Assembly (NCBI GenBank): GCA_002083395.1
Contig: LWDH01000058.1
Location: 1 to 64,000, forward strand
From: Proteobacteria bacterium SG_bin4
GTDB lineage: Bacteria > Pseudomonadota > Gammaproteobacteria > Burkholderiales > Nitrosomonadaceae
Length of the DNA: 64,000 bases
Direction of reading: 5' to 3'
Shown one piece after another: positions 36,656 to 45,303 of the stretch. Every line of letters starts with the position of its first letter. The stretch's first letter is position 1. Both the position numbers and the translations under genes were made by a program. The notes beneath the pieces were generated by a model, which saw only the letters and a program-made list of their open reading frames with translations, made no database searches and was not told where the DNA came from.

Positions 36656-38104
36656 TCACCTTTCGGGTAATTTTTGTGTTTTTTGCTTCAATTGTTGTAA
36701 ATATATCCTCAGATCTTTTTTGATCTCCGGCGCCAGCATGTATAAACCGATGATATTCGGGACCGCCATCGCAAATACCATCGCGTCGGTAAACAGAATA
36801 ATATTCGACAACTGCGCCGAGGCCCCGATGATAATAAACATGCAGAACAATAGCTTGTAAATCCATTCAATGGCCATCCGCTCACCGAACAAATAGGTGG
36901 TGCAAACCAGGCCGTAATAAGACCACGAAATCATAGTCGAATAGGCAAAAAGAAACACGGTTAGCGACAACACGTAAGGGAACCAGGAAATACCGGAGGC
37001 AAAGGCGCGGGAAGTCAATTCCACACCTTCGATGCCGCTGCCTTCGACATAAGAACCGGAAATGACAATTACCAACGCTGTGACCATGCAAATAATCACA
37101 GTGTCGATAAACGGCCCCAGCATACCCACCATGCCTTGACTGACCGGTTCGTGCGTTTTTACCGCGCAATGCGCAATGGCCGAGGATCCGAGTCCCGCTT
37201 CATTGGAAAATGTGGCGCGCTGCACGCCCATCAATAAGGCTCCCATTAAGGCGCCTAATCCGGCTTCGGGATAAAGTGCCATTTCAACAATGGTGCTTAA
37301 TGCGCCGGGAATGGCTTCATAGTGGACGCTTATCACAATGATTCCAGCCACAATGTATATGACGGCCATGATAGGAACAACACGCCCTGCTACCGCGGCT
37401 ATCCAGCGAATCCCGCCAATGATCACCATTCCGACCAGAATAGCCATGAACAAACCGAACAACCAGCCTCTATCGGCTAAAAATCCGGCATCGCCGCCAG
37501 TCACAATCAGTGCTTGCTGATACGCTTGATTTGCCTGGAATAAGCCACCGGCTCCGATCGTGCCGCCAACGCAACACAGCGCGAACAATCCGGCCATGAA
37601 TTTACCCATTTGCGGTTTTTTGCGACGCTCAAAAGCACTGTATAAATAGTGCATGGGGCCGCCGGAAATCATATTCCTGTTATCGCACTGACGATATTTA
37701 ATACCGAGCGTGACCTCGACAAATTTGGTCGACATGCTAAAAATGCCCATCGCCGCCATCCAAAATGCGGCGCCAGGCCCACCAACGGAGACAGCCACCG
37801 CCACACCAGCAATATTGCCCAAACCAACCGTCGCCGACAGAGAAGTCATCAATGCTTGAAACCGGCTGATATGACCGGTTGAGTCCCCGTTATCGTGTTT
37901 TCCCCGCAATACCGCAATGGCATGACCAAAATAGCGGATGTTAATGAACCCCAGGTAGAAGGTAAAAAACACCGCGGCGACCACCAGCCAGATCAAGATC
38001 AGTTTGATTTCAAGATCCAATAGCCGAATGCTGTAAAAAATTACGGAAGCGACTGCATTCGAAACGGGTTCAAATGCAGCATCAATTAACTTATCAATTT
38101 CCAT
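36656..38104 (-). CDS. alanine/glycine:cation symporter (AGCS)
   Basis: A 482-residue sodium- or proton-coupled amino acid symporter of the AGCS family. It has about eleven transmembrane helices and family motifs such as SATVGLGNIAGVAVAVSVGG, FEVTLGIKYRQ region (KFVEVTLGIKYR), ERRKKPQMGKFMAG, and FSNEAGLGSSAIAH. In the AGCS member of known structure, the GLGNIAGVA stretch lines the substrate and cation site. Its gene is monocistronic, divergent from the nuclease gene. Confidence 0.92.
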   Translation of the reverse strand: MEIDKLIDAAFEPVSNAVASVIFYSIRLLDLEIKLILIWLVVAAVFFTFYLGFINIRYFGHAIAVLRGKHDNGDSTGHISRFQALMTSLSATVGLGNIAGVAVAVSVGGPGAAFWMAAMGIFSMSTKFVEVTLGIKYRQCDNRNMISGGPMHYLYSAFERRKKPQMGKFMAGLFALCCVGGTIGAGGLFQANQAYQQALIVTGGDAGFLADRGWLFGLFMAILVGMVIIGGIRWIAAVAGRVVPIMAVIYIVAGIIVISVHYEAIPGALSTIVEMALYPEAGLGALMGALLMGVQRATFSNEAGLGSSAIAHCAVKTHEPVSQGMVGMLGPFIDTVIICMVTALVIVISGSYVEGSGIEGVELTSRAFASGISWFPYVLSLTVFLFAYSTMISWSYYGLVCTTYLFGERMAIEWIYKLLFCMFIIIGASAQLSNIILFTDAMVFAMAVPNIIGLYMLAPEIKKDLRIYLQQLKQKTQKLPER

Positions 38105-38296
38105 GGGTTAAAGCAGTCTCCTATTACAAAAACCGCCAGTGTTTCGGCATGTTTCATGCAATAATTTATGCAACCGGATTGCGTTCAAAGACGATTAAGG
38201 TTATGGAATAAGGATCACAATACTGTTTAATCCTATTAATTCTGGTCTTCATTTAGCTGATAGTATTTCATTTCTGCTTACCTCAAATTTCTGACC

Positions 38297-38422
38297 ATGC
38301 CGCAACCACTCAACAGCAAATTTTTTCATTTTGCCATAATTCCGGATGATGCGCATTCCAAGCATACCGCGATTGAACGGGATTATCATGCGACCTTCAA
38401 TCCGGCAGAGGCGCTTGCGTGA
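38297..38422 (+). CDS. possible 41-residue leader ORF coupled to the nuclease gene
   Basis: An open frame from ATG 38297 to TGA 38420-38422 encodes a 41-residue polar peptide (MPQPLNSKFFHFAIIPDDAH...). Its stop overlaps the GTG start of the nuclease gene in GTGA, which is the usual form of translational coupling. No clear RBS is visible before the ATG. It may be a regulatory leader or a chance frame; no family is recognised. Confidence 0.4.
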   Translation: MPQPLNSKFFHFAIIPDDAHSKHTAIERDYHATFNPAEALA

Positions 38423-39255
38423 GCATTTTTAGCAAATTCGTTTGGTTTCAATGCATCATCCTCGCATGGATGCCGGCATCACTCAATGCAAGCGAAATTT
38501 ACCGCAGTATCGACAGTCAAGGACGCGTCACCTACTCGGACCAGCCCTCAGACGGCGCACAGCAACTCACGATTACCAGCCAGCCGAGCCGTCATTTATA
38601 CAACGTTGCCAGAGTTTACGACGGCGACACCATCATCCTGGAAGATAAAAAACAAGTCCGTTTACTCGGCATCAATACTCCGGAAATTCAAAGCCGCGTG
38701 CGCGATCAGGAACCCGGCGGCGATGAAGCCAAGCAATGGTTGCAAAAACAATTACAGGATAAAAAAGTCTATTTGGAATTTGATGAAGTGCGGCGCGATA
38801 AATATAAGCGTTTGCTCGCACATGTGTTTACCCCGGATGGCAAACATCTGAATTTGATGCTGCTGGAAAATGGCTTGGCGGTGGTCAGCATCATTCCACC
38901 GAATGGCCGCTACTCCGAGCAATTGATACGCGCGCAGCAGAAAGCCGAAAAGCAGAAATTGGGTATCTGGTCGATGCCGGAGTATCAACCCCGTCCGATC
39001 ACGGAAATCGCCAATCATAGCAAGGGTTGGCAGCGATTTACCGGCATCCCCGCGCGCATCAAGAAAAACCGTAAATACACGCGATTGATATTCGACGACA
39101 AGACCGACATTCGTGTTTCCAACGCCAATCTCGATCTATTCCCGCCGCTGGATAGCTACACCGAAAAATTGCTGGAGATTCGCGGCTGGGTATCGCGAAA
39201 AAAAGACAATTACACAATGCTGATACAACACCCGAGCGCATTAGTACCGCAATAA
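38419..39255 (+). CDS. exported DUF4124 + thermonuclease-fold protein
   Basis: A 278-residue protein: signal peptide (1-24, LNAS-EI), DUF4124 module (25-58, EIYRSIDSQGRVTYSDQPSD), staphylococcal-nuclease domain (about 63-195) and a C-terminal OB-like extension. Nuclease residues match the SNase pattern: RVYDGDTIIL (Asp and Thr for Ca2+), VRLLGINTPEI (Arg and Asp/Glu region) and RRDKYKRLLAHVF (second Arg). It probably degrades extracellular or periplasmic nucleic acid. The start is GTG at 38419, coupled to an upstream small frame. Its N-terminus links it to the DUF4124 protein at 14156. Confidence 0.85.
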   Translation: MSIFSKFVWFQCIILAWMPASLNASEIYRSIDSQGRVTYSDQPSDGAQQLTITSQPSRHLYNVARVYDGDTIILEDKKQVRLLGINTPEIQSRVRDQEPGGDEAKQWLQKQLQDKKVYLEFDEVRRDKYKRLLAHVFTPDGKHLNLMLLENGLAVVSIIPPNGRYSEQLIRAQQKAEKQKLGIWSMPEYQPRPITEIANHSKGWQRFTGIPARIKKNRKYTRLIFDDKTDIRVSNANLDLFPPLDSYTEKLLEIRGWVSRKKDNYTMLIQHPSALVPQ

Positions 39256-39375
39256 GCCTGTAGTATACTGCTGTTACCTCGCCTCTCTTGTTTGCAAGTT
39301 GATTGTTTACGAAACTTTTATCATTGCTTTCGGATCAATCACAGCAATTTACCCTCAAAAAAAAATCCGACGCCT

Positions 39376-42099
39376 ATGCAGAATGAAAATTTAACTGCGG
39401 CCACTGACAATAATCCACCCGCATGGCACCATACCCCGATCAGCCAACTGCTGGAATTTCTCAACACAATGCCATCGGGCTTAAGCGATCAGGAAGCCGA
39501 GTCTCGCATGCGCACCTATGGCGCCAACCGGCTGCCGGATCCTCCCAAACGCAGCGCCTTCGCCCGATTTCTATCGCAATTCAACAATATTCTGATTTAT
39601 GTCTTGCTCGGTTGCGCATTCATTACCTTATTGCTGGCGCACTGGGCGGATACTGCAGTGATTTTGGCGGTGGTATTCGCCAATGCCATCATCGGCTTTG
39701 TGCAGGAAGGCAAAGCGGAAAAAGCTATGGACGCTATCCGACAAATGCTGGCGCCGACTGCAGCCGTGCTGCGCAATGGCGTGCGCCGCAGTATCGCCGG
39801 AGAAAAACTGGTGCCCGGTGATATCGTAATACTGGAAGCCGGTGACAAAGTGCCTGCCGATATGCGATTGCTGAAAGCGCATGGACTCCAATTGCAAGAA
39901 GCGATCCTCACCGGTGAATCCATGCCGGTGCAAAAACAAGTCCCGGTAGCTCCCAGTAATGCGCTGCTTGGAGATCGCACTTGCATGGTGTATTCGGGTA
40001 CCTTGGTAACCTCCGGACAAGGCACAGGAATCGTAGTCGCTACCGGCGCTGCGACTGAAATCGGCCGCATCAGCAATTTGTTAGCGGAAGTGGAAATCTT
40101 AACTACGCCGTTGGTTAAACAGATGAGCGTGTTTTCCCAATGGATCACCGTTTTTATCTTAGTTATTGCGGCTTTCTTGCTCACGTATGGCTATTTTTCC
40201 GAACATCATGAATTTTCGGAACTATTCATGGCCGTGGTGGGTTTGTCGGTCGCAGCCATTCCCGAGGGTTTGCCTGCAGTATTGACGATTACGCTGGCGG
40301 TCGGCGTGCAATCGATGGCTAAACGCAATGCCATTGTACGGCGCTTGCCTGCAATAGAAACCATTGGTTCGGTATCGGTTATCTGTACCGATAAGACCGG
40401 CACTTTGACCCGCAATGAAATGATGGTCGCATCGGTGCTGACCCATCAGCATCTGTTCACGCTGCTCGGCAACGGTTATGAGCCGCAAGGCGCTTTGTTG
40501 CTGGAAAACACCGAAGTCTCACCAGACGAATACGCTGTTCTGGATGAACTCGCCCGTGCTGCCTCGTTATGCAACGATGCATCGCTGCACAATCTTCACG
40601 GCACTTGGACTGTCGAAGGCGATCCTATGGAAGGTGCTTTGCTGGCTTTTGCCAGCAAGCTCGGCATCGATCTCCATCAAGAACAAGTAAATTGGGTTCG
40701 TACCGATGCAATTCCATTCGACGCCAAACATCGTTTCATGGCAACCCTGAATCATGATCACGAGCGCCATGCCTGCATTTTTGCAAAAGGCGCACCCGAA
40801 CAAATTCTCGCTATGTGTTCGCAACAAAATGCAAGTCACGGTACCGAACCGCTGAATAAAGATTATTGGCTGAAGCAAGCCGACAAAATCGCCGCGCTTG
40901 GTCAACGGGTATTGGCATTCGCTGCCAAGACAATCAAGCCGGAACACACCATTCTTGAGTTTTCCGATACTGAAAGCGATTTCGTGTTATTCGGGATGAC
41001 AGGTATGATCGATCCGCCTCGCGCCGAAGCGATCACTGCCGTTGCGGATTGCCATGCCGCAGGCATTCGCGTCAAGATGATCACCGGCGATCACGCAAAA
41101 ACAGCCGCCGCCATTGGCCACCAAATCGGGTTGCAAAACCCGGTAACGGTTTTGACCGGTGCAGACTTGGATAAAATGAGCGATGATGCATTAAAAGCCG
41201 CAGTCATGACTTGCGATATTTTTGCTCGCACCAGTCCGGAACACAAATTGCGCTTGGTAATGGCGTTACAATCGCATGGCTTGTCTGTCGCCATGACCGG
41301 CGACGGCGTTAACGATGCGCCAGCGCTCAAACGCGCCGATGCGGGTATTGCAATGGGCAAAAAAGGCAGCGAGGCTGCCAAGGAAGCTGCCGAACTGGTG
41401 TTGGTTGACGACAATTTCGCTTCTATCGCCAATGCAGTGCGGGAAGGCCGGACTGTTTACGACAATATCAGGAAAGTCATCACTTGGACCCTGCCAACCA
41501 ATGCCGGAGAAGCAATGACCGTCATTGTCGCGTTGCTCTTCGGTATGGTATTACCGATCACGCCTATTCAGATTTTATGGATTAATTTGATCACTGCGGT
41601 GACTTTAGGCATCGCGTTGGCTTTTGAACCGACAGAAGAAAATACCATGCGTCGTCCGCCGCGCGCGCGGGCAGAACCGCTGCTCAGCGGTGAACTGATA
41701 TGGCAAATTGTCATGGTCTCGTTTTTGTTCCTTTGCAGCGTTTATGGCATCTTCTCGTACGCCATCGCGCAGGGACATCCGATCGAACTGGCGCGGACAC
41801 TCGCTGTAAATACGATCGTGGTATTGGAAATTTTCTATTTATTTTTTATTCGCAACATCTACGGTACTTCGTTCACCTGGAAAGCCATTCGCGGCACCAA
41901 AGTCATATGGCTTACGCTTGCAATCGTCACGATCGGGCAATTAGCCATCACCTACCTGCCGCCACTGCAAACCATTTTCGGCACGACCGCGGTACCGCTT
42001 CTCGATGGATTGTTGGTGATTGGCTGCGGCATTGCGTTATTTGTCATTATCGAAATCGAAAAACAAATCCGCTTGCGTGTTAAGGCACGAAAATCTTGA
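39376..42099 (+). CDS. P2-type cation-transporting ATPase
   Basis: A 907-residue P-type ATPase of the Ca2+/Na+-pump branch. A cation-ATPase N-domain starts the chain; TGES (about 179-182) is the actuator loop; IPEGLPAV is the TM4 ion site; DKTGTLT holds the phosphorylated Asp (about 339); KGAPEQIL marks the nucleotide domain; GDGVNDAPALK (about 641) is the hinge; a six-helix C-terminal bundle follows. TM6 reads ILWINLITAVTLGIALAF: the Asp of the Ca2+-pump motif NxxTD is replaced by Ala, so calcium should not be assumed as the substrate. I start at ATG 39376 rather than 39292 since the first 28 codons of the longer frame look like leader sequence. Confidence 0.9.
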   Translation: MQNENLTAATDNNPPAWHHTPISQLLEFLNTMPSGLSDQEAESRMRTYGANRLPDPPKRSAFARFLSQFNNILIYVLLGCAFITLLLAHWADTAVILAVVFANAIIGFVQEGKAEKAMDAIRQMLAPTAAVLRNGVRRSIAGEKLVPGDIVILEAGDKVPADMRLLKAHGLQLQEAILTGESMPVQKQVPVAPSNALLGDRTCMVYSGTLVTSGQGTGIVVATGAATEIGRISNLLAEVEILTTPLVKQMSVFSQWITVFILVIAAFLLTYGYFSEHHEFSELFMAVVGLSVAAIPEGLPAVLTITLAVGVQSMAKRNAIVRRLPAIETIGSVSVICTDKTGTLTRNEMMVASVLTHQHLFTLLGNGYEPQGALLLENTEVSPDEYAVLDELARAASLCNDASLHNLHGTWTVEGDPMEGALLAFASKLGIDLHQEQVNWVRTDAIPFDAKHRFMATLNHDHERHACIFAKGAPEQILAMCSQQNASHGTEPLNKDYWLKQADKIAALGQRVLAFAAKTIKPEHTILEFSDTESDFVLFGMTGMIDPPRAEAITAVADCHAAGIRVKMITGDHAKTAAAIGHQIGLQNPVTVLTGADLDKMSDDALKAAVMTCDIFARTSPEHKLRLVMALQSHGLSVAMTGDGVNDAPALKRADAGIAMGKKGSEAAKEAAELVLVDDNFASIANAVREGRTVYDNIRKVITWTLPTNAGEAMTVIVALLFGMVLPITPIQILWINLITAVTLGIALAFEPTEENTMRRPPRARAEPLLSGELIWQIVMVSFLFLCSVYGIFSYAIAQGHPIELARTLAVNTIVVLEIFYLFFIRNIYGTSFTWKAIRGTKVIWLTLAIVTIGQLAITYLPPLQTIFGTTAVPLLDGLLVIGCGIALFVIIEIEKQIRLRVKARKS

Positions 42100-42164
42100 G
42101 ATTTTAAGCAGTGTCAAGAATGACTAACCGGAGCCTGTTTAAATAACCAAGTCATGAGTATCTA

Positions 42165-43499
42165 CTAAAGTGCGGCACGTACTGCCAGAGCTTTTTCAAT
42201 TGTTTCAACCCAGGCTAATAACTCTCCCCGCTTTCTCCAGGTATCCATCAACAATCGCAAGTTCCTTGCAGTCGTTTCAGGTTCCCATGGTTCCCGGACA
42301 GCAGCGAGTGCGGAACTCAGTGCATCGGCTGCACTTTCTTCATCTTTTGCTAGCACCGCGAGTTCTAAGCATGTTGCATAATCCCAGTAATCCGGTTTTC
42401 CCGAAACGATACGCCGTTCGACTGCATAGGCCACCACTGGCAATATCTTTAAGCGTCTCGGATCAGGCGGTTCCGCGAGTTCCATCAGCGTAACCGCATT
42501 GATACCAGGATAAGCATCGCGCCAATCCGCTTCAAAACCTTTTAGATAGGCGTCAATCGCCCTTCGAAGCAGTCCTCTGGCGAGAAATTCGTCACCATTT
42601 TTACAAGCATTATCCCAACGATCTTTATACACCCTTCCGAGTATGCCGTAGGTTTCGCTGCTTGGACCACGTTTGGCGATGACATCTAATAACACTTTTT
42701 CAGCTTCATCGCTGCGTCCGGCACGATTCAAAGCCAAGCCCAATTGTTCTTGCACCATCACGGTGGCTGCTAGTGGTGGAGACATTTTTGCCACCAAATC
42801 GATCATTTCCTGCCATCCCCGTACCGCACGATACGATAAAAACAAATCAATCACCACGCCGGATTCTATATCCGCCATTTTTGCATTTTGTGCAAGATCG
42901 CGCTCAACCGCACTAACGGCTTCGAATCCTTGCTTACGAGCGTTTGCCAACGTTTGTTTGATTCGCTCCGAATAATTCACTCGTTCACGGAACACATCTG
43001 TTTTTAACCGTTTAATATCGGGAAACCCCTCTACTAACTGGAATACCGGACTATCGGCAAGCTGCTGACGTGCTTCCTGGAGCTGGGTTGTCAAACTCGC
43101 AACAGCAATTTCAGGATCTTTAGGTTTACCGTCAGTGCCAAGATCATAGAGAAAACTGCGCAGTGGCGCCACATCAAATGGAAGCTGACCGGTATCCTTC
43201 GCAAACAGCAGCAGGGTCGAAGATGAGCGAACTGCATGGCGCAAACCCAATTCATAAAACACATTCGCATTGGCCGTGGTTAAATCGGCAATGGCATATT
43301 CACATAAAATCAGGCGTTCGAACATCGGCTTGTGAATAATCCCACCCGCCATTTCCTCATCGGCCCGTAATGGATCAAGTCCCGCAGCACGAATAGCCGG
43401 AGCAATTAATTCATGGTAAACCGCATCGAAATCAACCAGAATGCCGGAAATTGCGGGTTTTTTACCAAACGGCATGAGCACGAAACAAAGTGGCTTCAT
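42165..43499 (-). CDS. deoxyribosyltransferase/TIR-like effector fused to TPR-S
   Basis: A 444-residue soluble protein with two parts. The N-terminal Rossmann-like domain (1-130) has CFVLMPFGKK, a D-F-D-A-VY stretch and IADLTTANANVFYELGLRHA; this is the pattern of nucleoside 2-deoxyribosyltransferase-like and divergent TIR-like domains, with Asp72 and Glu83 as candidate catalytic residues that would attack nucleotides such as NAD. The C-terminal part (about 200-440) matches TPR-S, the TRAFs-binding (DUF4071) repeat region also present in animal ASK-type kinases: LGRVYKDRWDNA, AYPGINAVTLMEL, WDYATCLELAVL. It overlaps the stop of the hydrolase-TPR-S gene by 4 bases, so the two are cotranslated. 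Likely an immune or stress effector; inferred from architecture. Confidence 0.78.
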   Translation of the reverse strand: MKPLCFVLMPFGKKPAISGILVDFDAVYHELIAPAIRAAGLDPLRADEEMAGGIIHKPMFERLILCEYAIADLTTANANVFYELGLRHAVRSSSTLLLFAKDTGQLPFDVAPLRSFLYDLGTDGKPKDPEIAVASLTTQLQEARQQLADSPVFQLVEGFPDIKRLKTDVFRERVNYSERIKQTLANARKQGFEAVSAVERDLAQNAKMADIESGVVIDLFLSYRAVRGWQEMIDLVAKMSPPLAATVMVQEQLGLALNRAGRSDEAEKVLLDVIAKRGPSSETYGILGRVYKDRWDNACKNGDEFLARGLLRRAIDAYLKGFEADWRDAYPGINAVTLMELAEPPDPRRLKILPVVAYAVERRIVSGKPDYWDYATCLELAVLAKDEESAADALSSALAAVREPWEPETTARNLRLLMDTWRKRGELLAWVETIEKALAVRAAL

Positions 43500-44899
43500 T
43501 CGGAATCCTCGTTACGAAAAAGCTTTGTCAATTTTCGACGTAATAAATTGTCGCCAACCTCGCGGCTTAGATAAATTGCCTGTTGATACATCGATTCAAT
43601 TTCTCTGGGCTCTGCACCCTGTTCAGGAGCAATAGCTTGTTGGTAGCGCGCATATGCGGCATCCGGCTGATTCAAGTGTATCAACGCTTCACCCTCAGTT
43701 GCCAAACGCCATTTGCGATCACTGGCTAGCTCACCAGCTTGCGCTTTCTGACAATACGCCAGGACATCGCGTGCCGTAGCTTGAGCGGTTGCGAGTTGAC
43801 GATCTGCAAACAATTGAAAGAAAGCGACATTAATTCCATGATAATAAGCTTGAGAATAATCCTGTTGCGCAAGTGCGCGCTCAAGCGCTTTTCCATAAAG
43901 CTGACGAGCCATCTCACCATCTTTCTCTATCCGGTTAAGCAACCAGCGCCGCTTTAACCGTCCGGCTAATACACCCATCGGATCAGTATCGGACGTACCA
44001 CGCTGCTGTAACAGAGAAATCGCATCATCACGGCGACCCACACCTTCAAGACCCAAAGCCAACTGCACAATTCCTTCTTTATCCAATTCGCTCACTCTAG
44101 CTTCAAGTAAATCCACAGCACGTTGAAAATCCCTCGATTCAATCGCCACTCGTGCCGAATTCCAGACTTCGGTTGAAGGTGCATGGCCGATTAATCGATT
44201 CACAACCAACTGTACGCTCTCAGATTCCGGTGAAGTTGGTTTGACGATTTTGAGATGATCTCCAGGAACCACAAAACGACAGCTTGGATAAGCTTCTTCT
44301 GGAAACGGCCCTAGTGAAGATTCGTAGGGCACAAATTCATCTAGTGAACCACCCACTGCAGAAAAAACAAATGGCAGCAACTGACCGCGTACTCTGCTGA
44401 AACGAGTATCCCAATCTTCCCTAAGCTTACGAATAAAGACGCCATCTCTGGCCATATCACGCAATTGCGGTTTTAACCAGCGTGTAATATAAGCTGACTT
44501 GAGCCCGCCACTGGGAGTACCGAATAGAAAAACATGGCTTATCTTATCTCGTAAATCGGCACTGTCGAGCAAAGCTCGCTGCGTTACCAATCCACCCATG
44601 CTATGAGCAACCAGCGCCAAACTTTTATAACCTCTGATTGCCCCGACCTGCACATCTGTCGATAATTTGACGGCCACTTCTTGGAGATCCGGATCTGCTG
44701 TCCATAACTTACCGACATCAACCCGCAAATGCGTATCGTAACCGAGCGAGTAGATATTCCAACCGCTCAACCGGCTATCATCCACCAAGTACCGTGGAAA
44801 ATTCTGCCAAGTTTCCAGGTAATTCCCACCAAAACCATGAATAAACACAACAGCTGCTTGATTTCCAGCGGTAGTTCTAATGGGTTTTAGGGTACTCAT
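43496..44899 (-). CDS. alpha/beta hydrolase fused to TPR-S
   Basis: A 467-residue protein. Residues 1-245 form a lipase-like alpha/beta hydrolase: oxyanion loop HGFGG (21-25), nucleophile elbow AHSMGG with Ser100, and a candidate catalytic His in VPGDHLKIV. The C-terminal half is a TPR-S/TRAFs-binding region that matches the neighbouring protein in the same places (GRLKRRWLLNR, AYYHGINVAFFQL, RKWRLATEGEALI). No signal peptide, so the hydrolase acts inside the cell, perhaps on phospholipid or acylated metabolites. Two different enzyme domains on the same scaffold type, in one operon, point to a modular conflict system in which TPR-S brings effectors together. Confidence 0.8.
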   Translation of the reverse strand: MSTLKPIRTTAGNQAAVVFIHGFGGNYLETWQNFPRYLVDDSRLSGWNIYSLGYDTHLRVDVGKLWTADPDLQEVAVKLSTDVQVGAIRGYKSLALVAHSMGGLVTQRALLDSADLRDKISHVFLFGTPSGGLKSAYITRWLKPQLRDMARDGVFIRKLREDWDTRFSRVRGQLLPFVFSAVGGSLDEFVPYESSLGPFPEEAYPSCRFVVPGDHLKIVKPTSPESESVQLVVNRLIGHAPSTEVWNSARVAIESRDFQRAVDLLEARVSELDKEGIVQLALGLEGVGRRDDAISLLQQRGTSDTDPMGVLAGRLKRRWLLNRIEKDGEMARQLYGKALERALAQQDYSQAYYHGINVAFFQLFADRQLATAQATARDVLAYCQKAQAGELASDRKWRLATEGEALIHLNQPDAAYARYQQAIAPEQGAEPREIESMYQQAIYLSREVGDNLLRRKLTKLFRNEDSE

Positions 44900-45189
44900 C
44901 CCACACTCCTTTTCAAGTGATTGTTTTCTGATAAATCCTGGTGGATTTCGAGTTTCTGATCGCTTTCGTCAATTAAAAATGTTTGCCATAGGTAAGTATA
45001 CTATTGATCATAAATCATATTACGACACTCGGAGCAATAACCATTTCGTATAACTACATCTTGCTATTTTTAAAAATAAGATATTGGATATTCCCATCAT
45101 ATCCCAGATAGGGAACGACAGTAGTGCTACAGCAGTAGTAATGCACTGAAAGCCGTTCTAATTTACAATTTGCATAAAATAAAGCACCC

Positions 45190-45262
45190 CGCCGCAAGCG
45201 GCGAGGTATTAAATGCGCTCTTCAGGCTGCTGGTTTTCAACCAGCTTACGCCCCAAGGGGCG
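45190..45262. repeat. three successive hairpins upstream of the TIR-WD40 gene
   Basis: Hairpin 1 CGCCGC-AA-GCGGCG (45190-45203), hairpin 2 GCTGGTT-TTC-AACCAGC (45229-45245), hairpin 3 CGCCCC-AA-GGGGCG (45249-45262). Hairpins 1 and 3 are followed by almost the same tail (AGGTATTAAA and AGGAATTAAA), so they are two copies of one REP-like unit in the same direction. They lie inside the 404-base divergent interval (44900-45303) that separates the hydrolase-TPR-S gene from the TIR-WD40 gene; the rest of this interval is AT-rich and should contain both promoters. Such palindromes are found next to REP-type mobile elements in many proteobacteria. Confidence 0.7.
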
Positions 45263-45303
45263 AGGAATTAAACCCGAAGAGATTAAAATAGTGGAGTATT
45301 CGA

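Noticed and set aside
45181..45275. Possible CRISPR repeats (two similar units ending in ATTAAA)
   Set aside because: Only two units, differing in the stem, each a self-complementary hairpin, and no cas genes nearby. They fit REP-like palindromes better.
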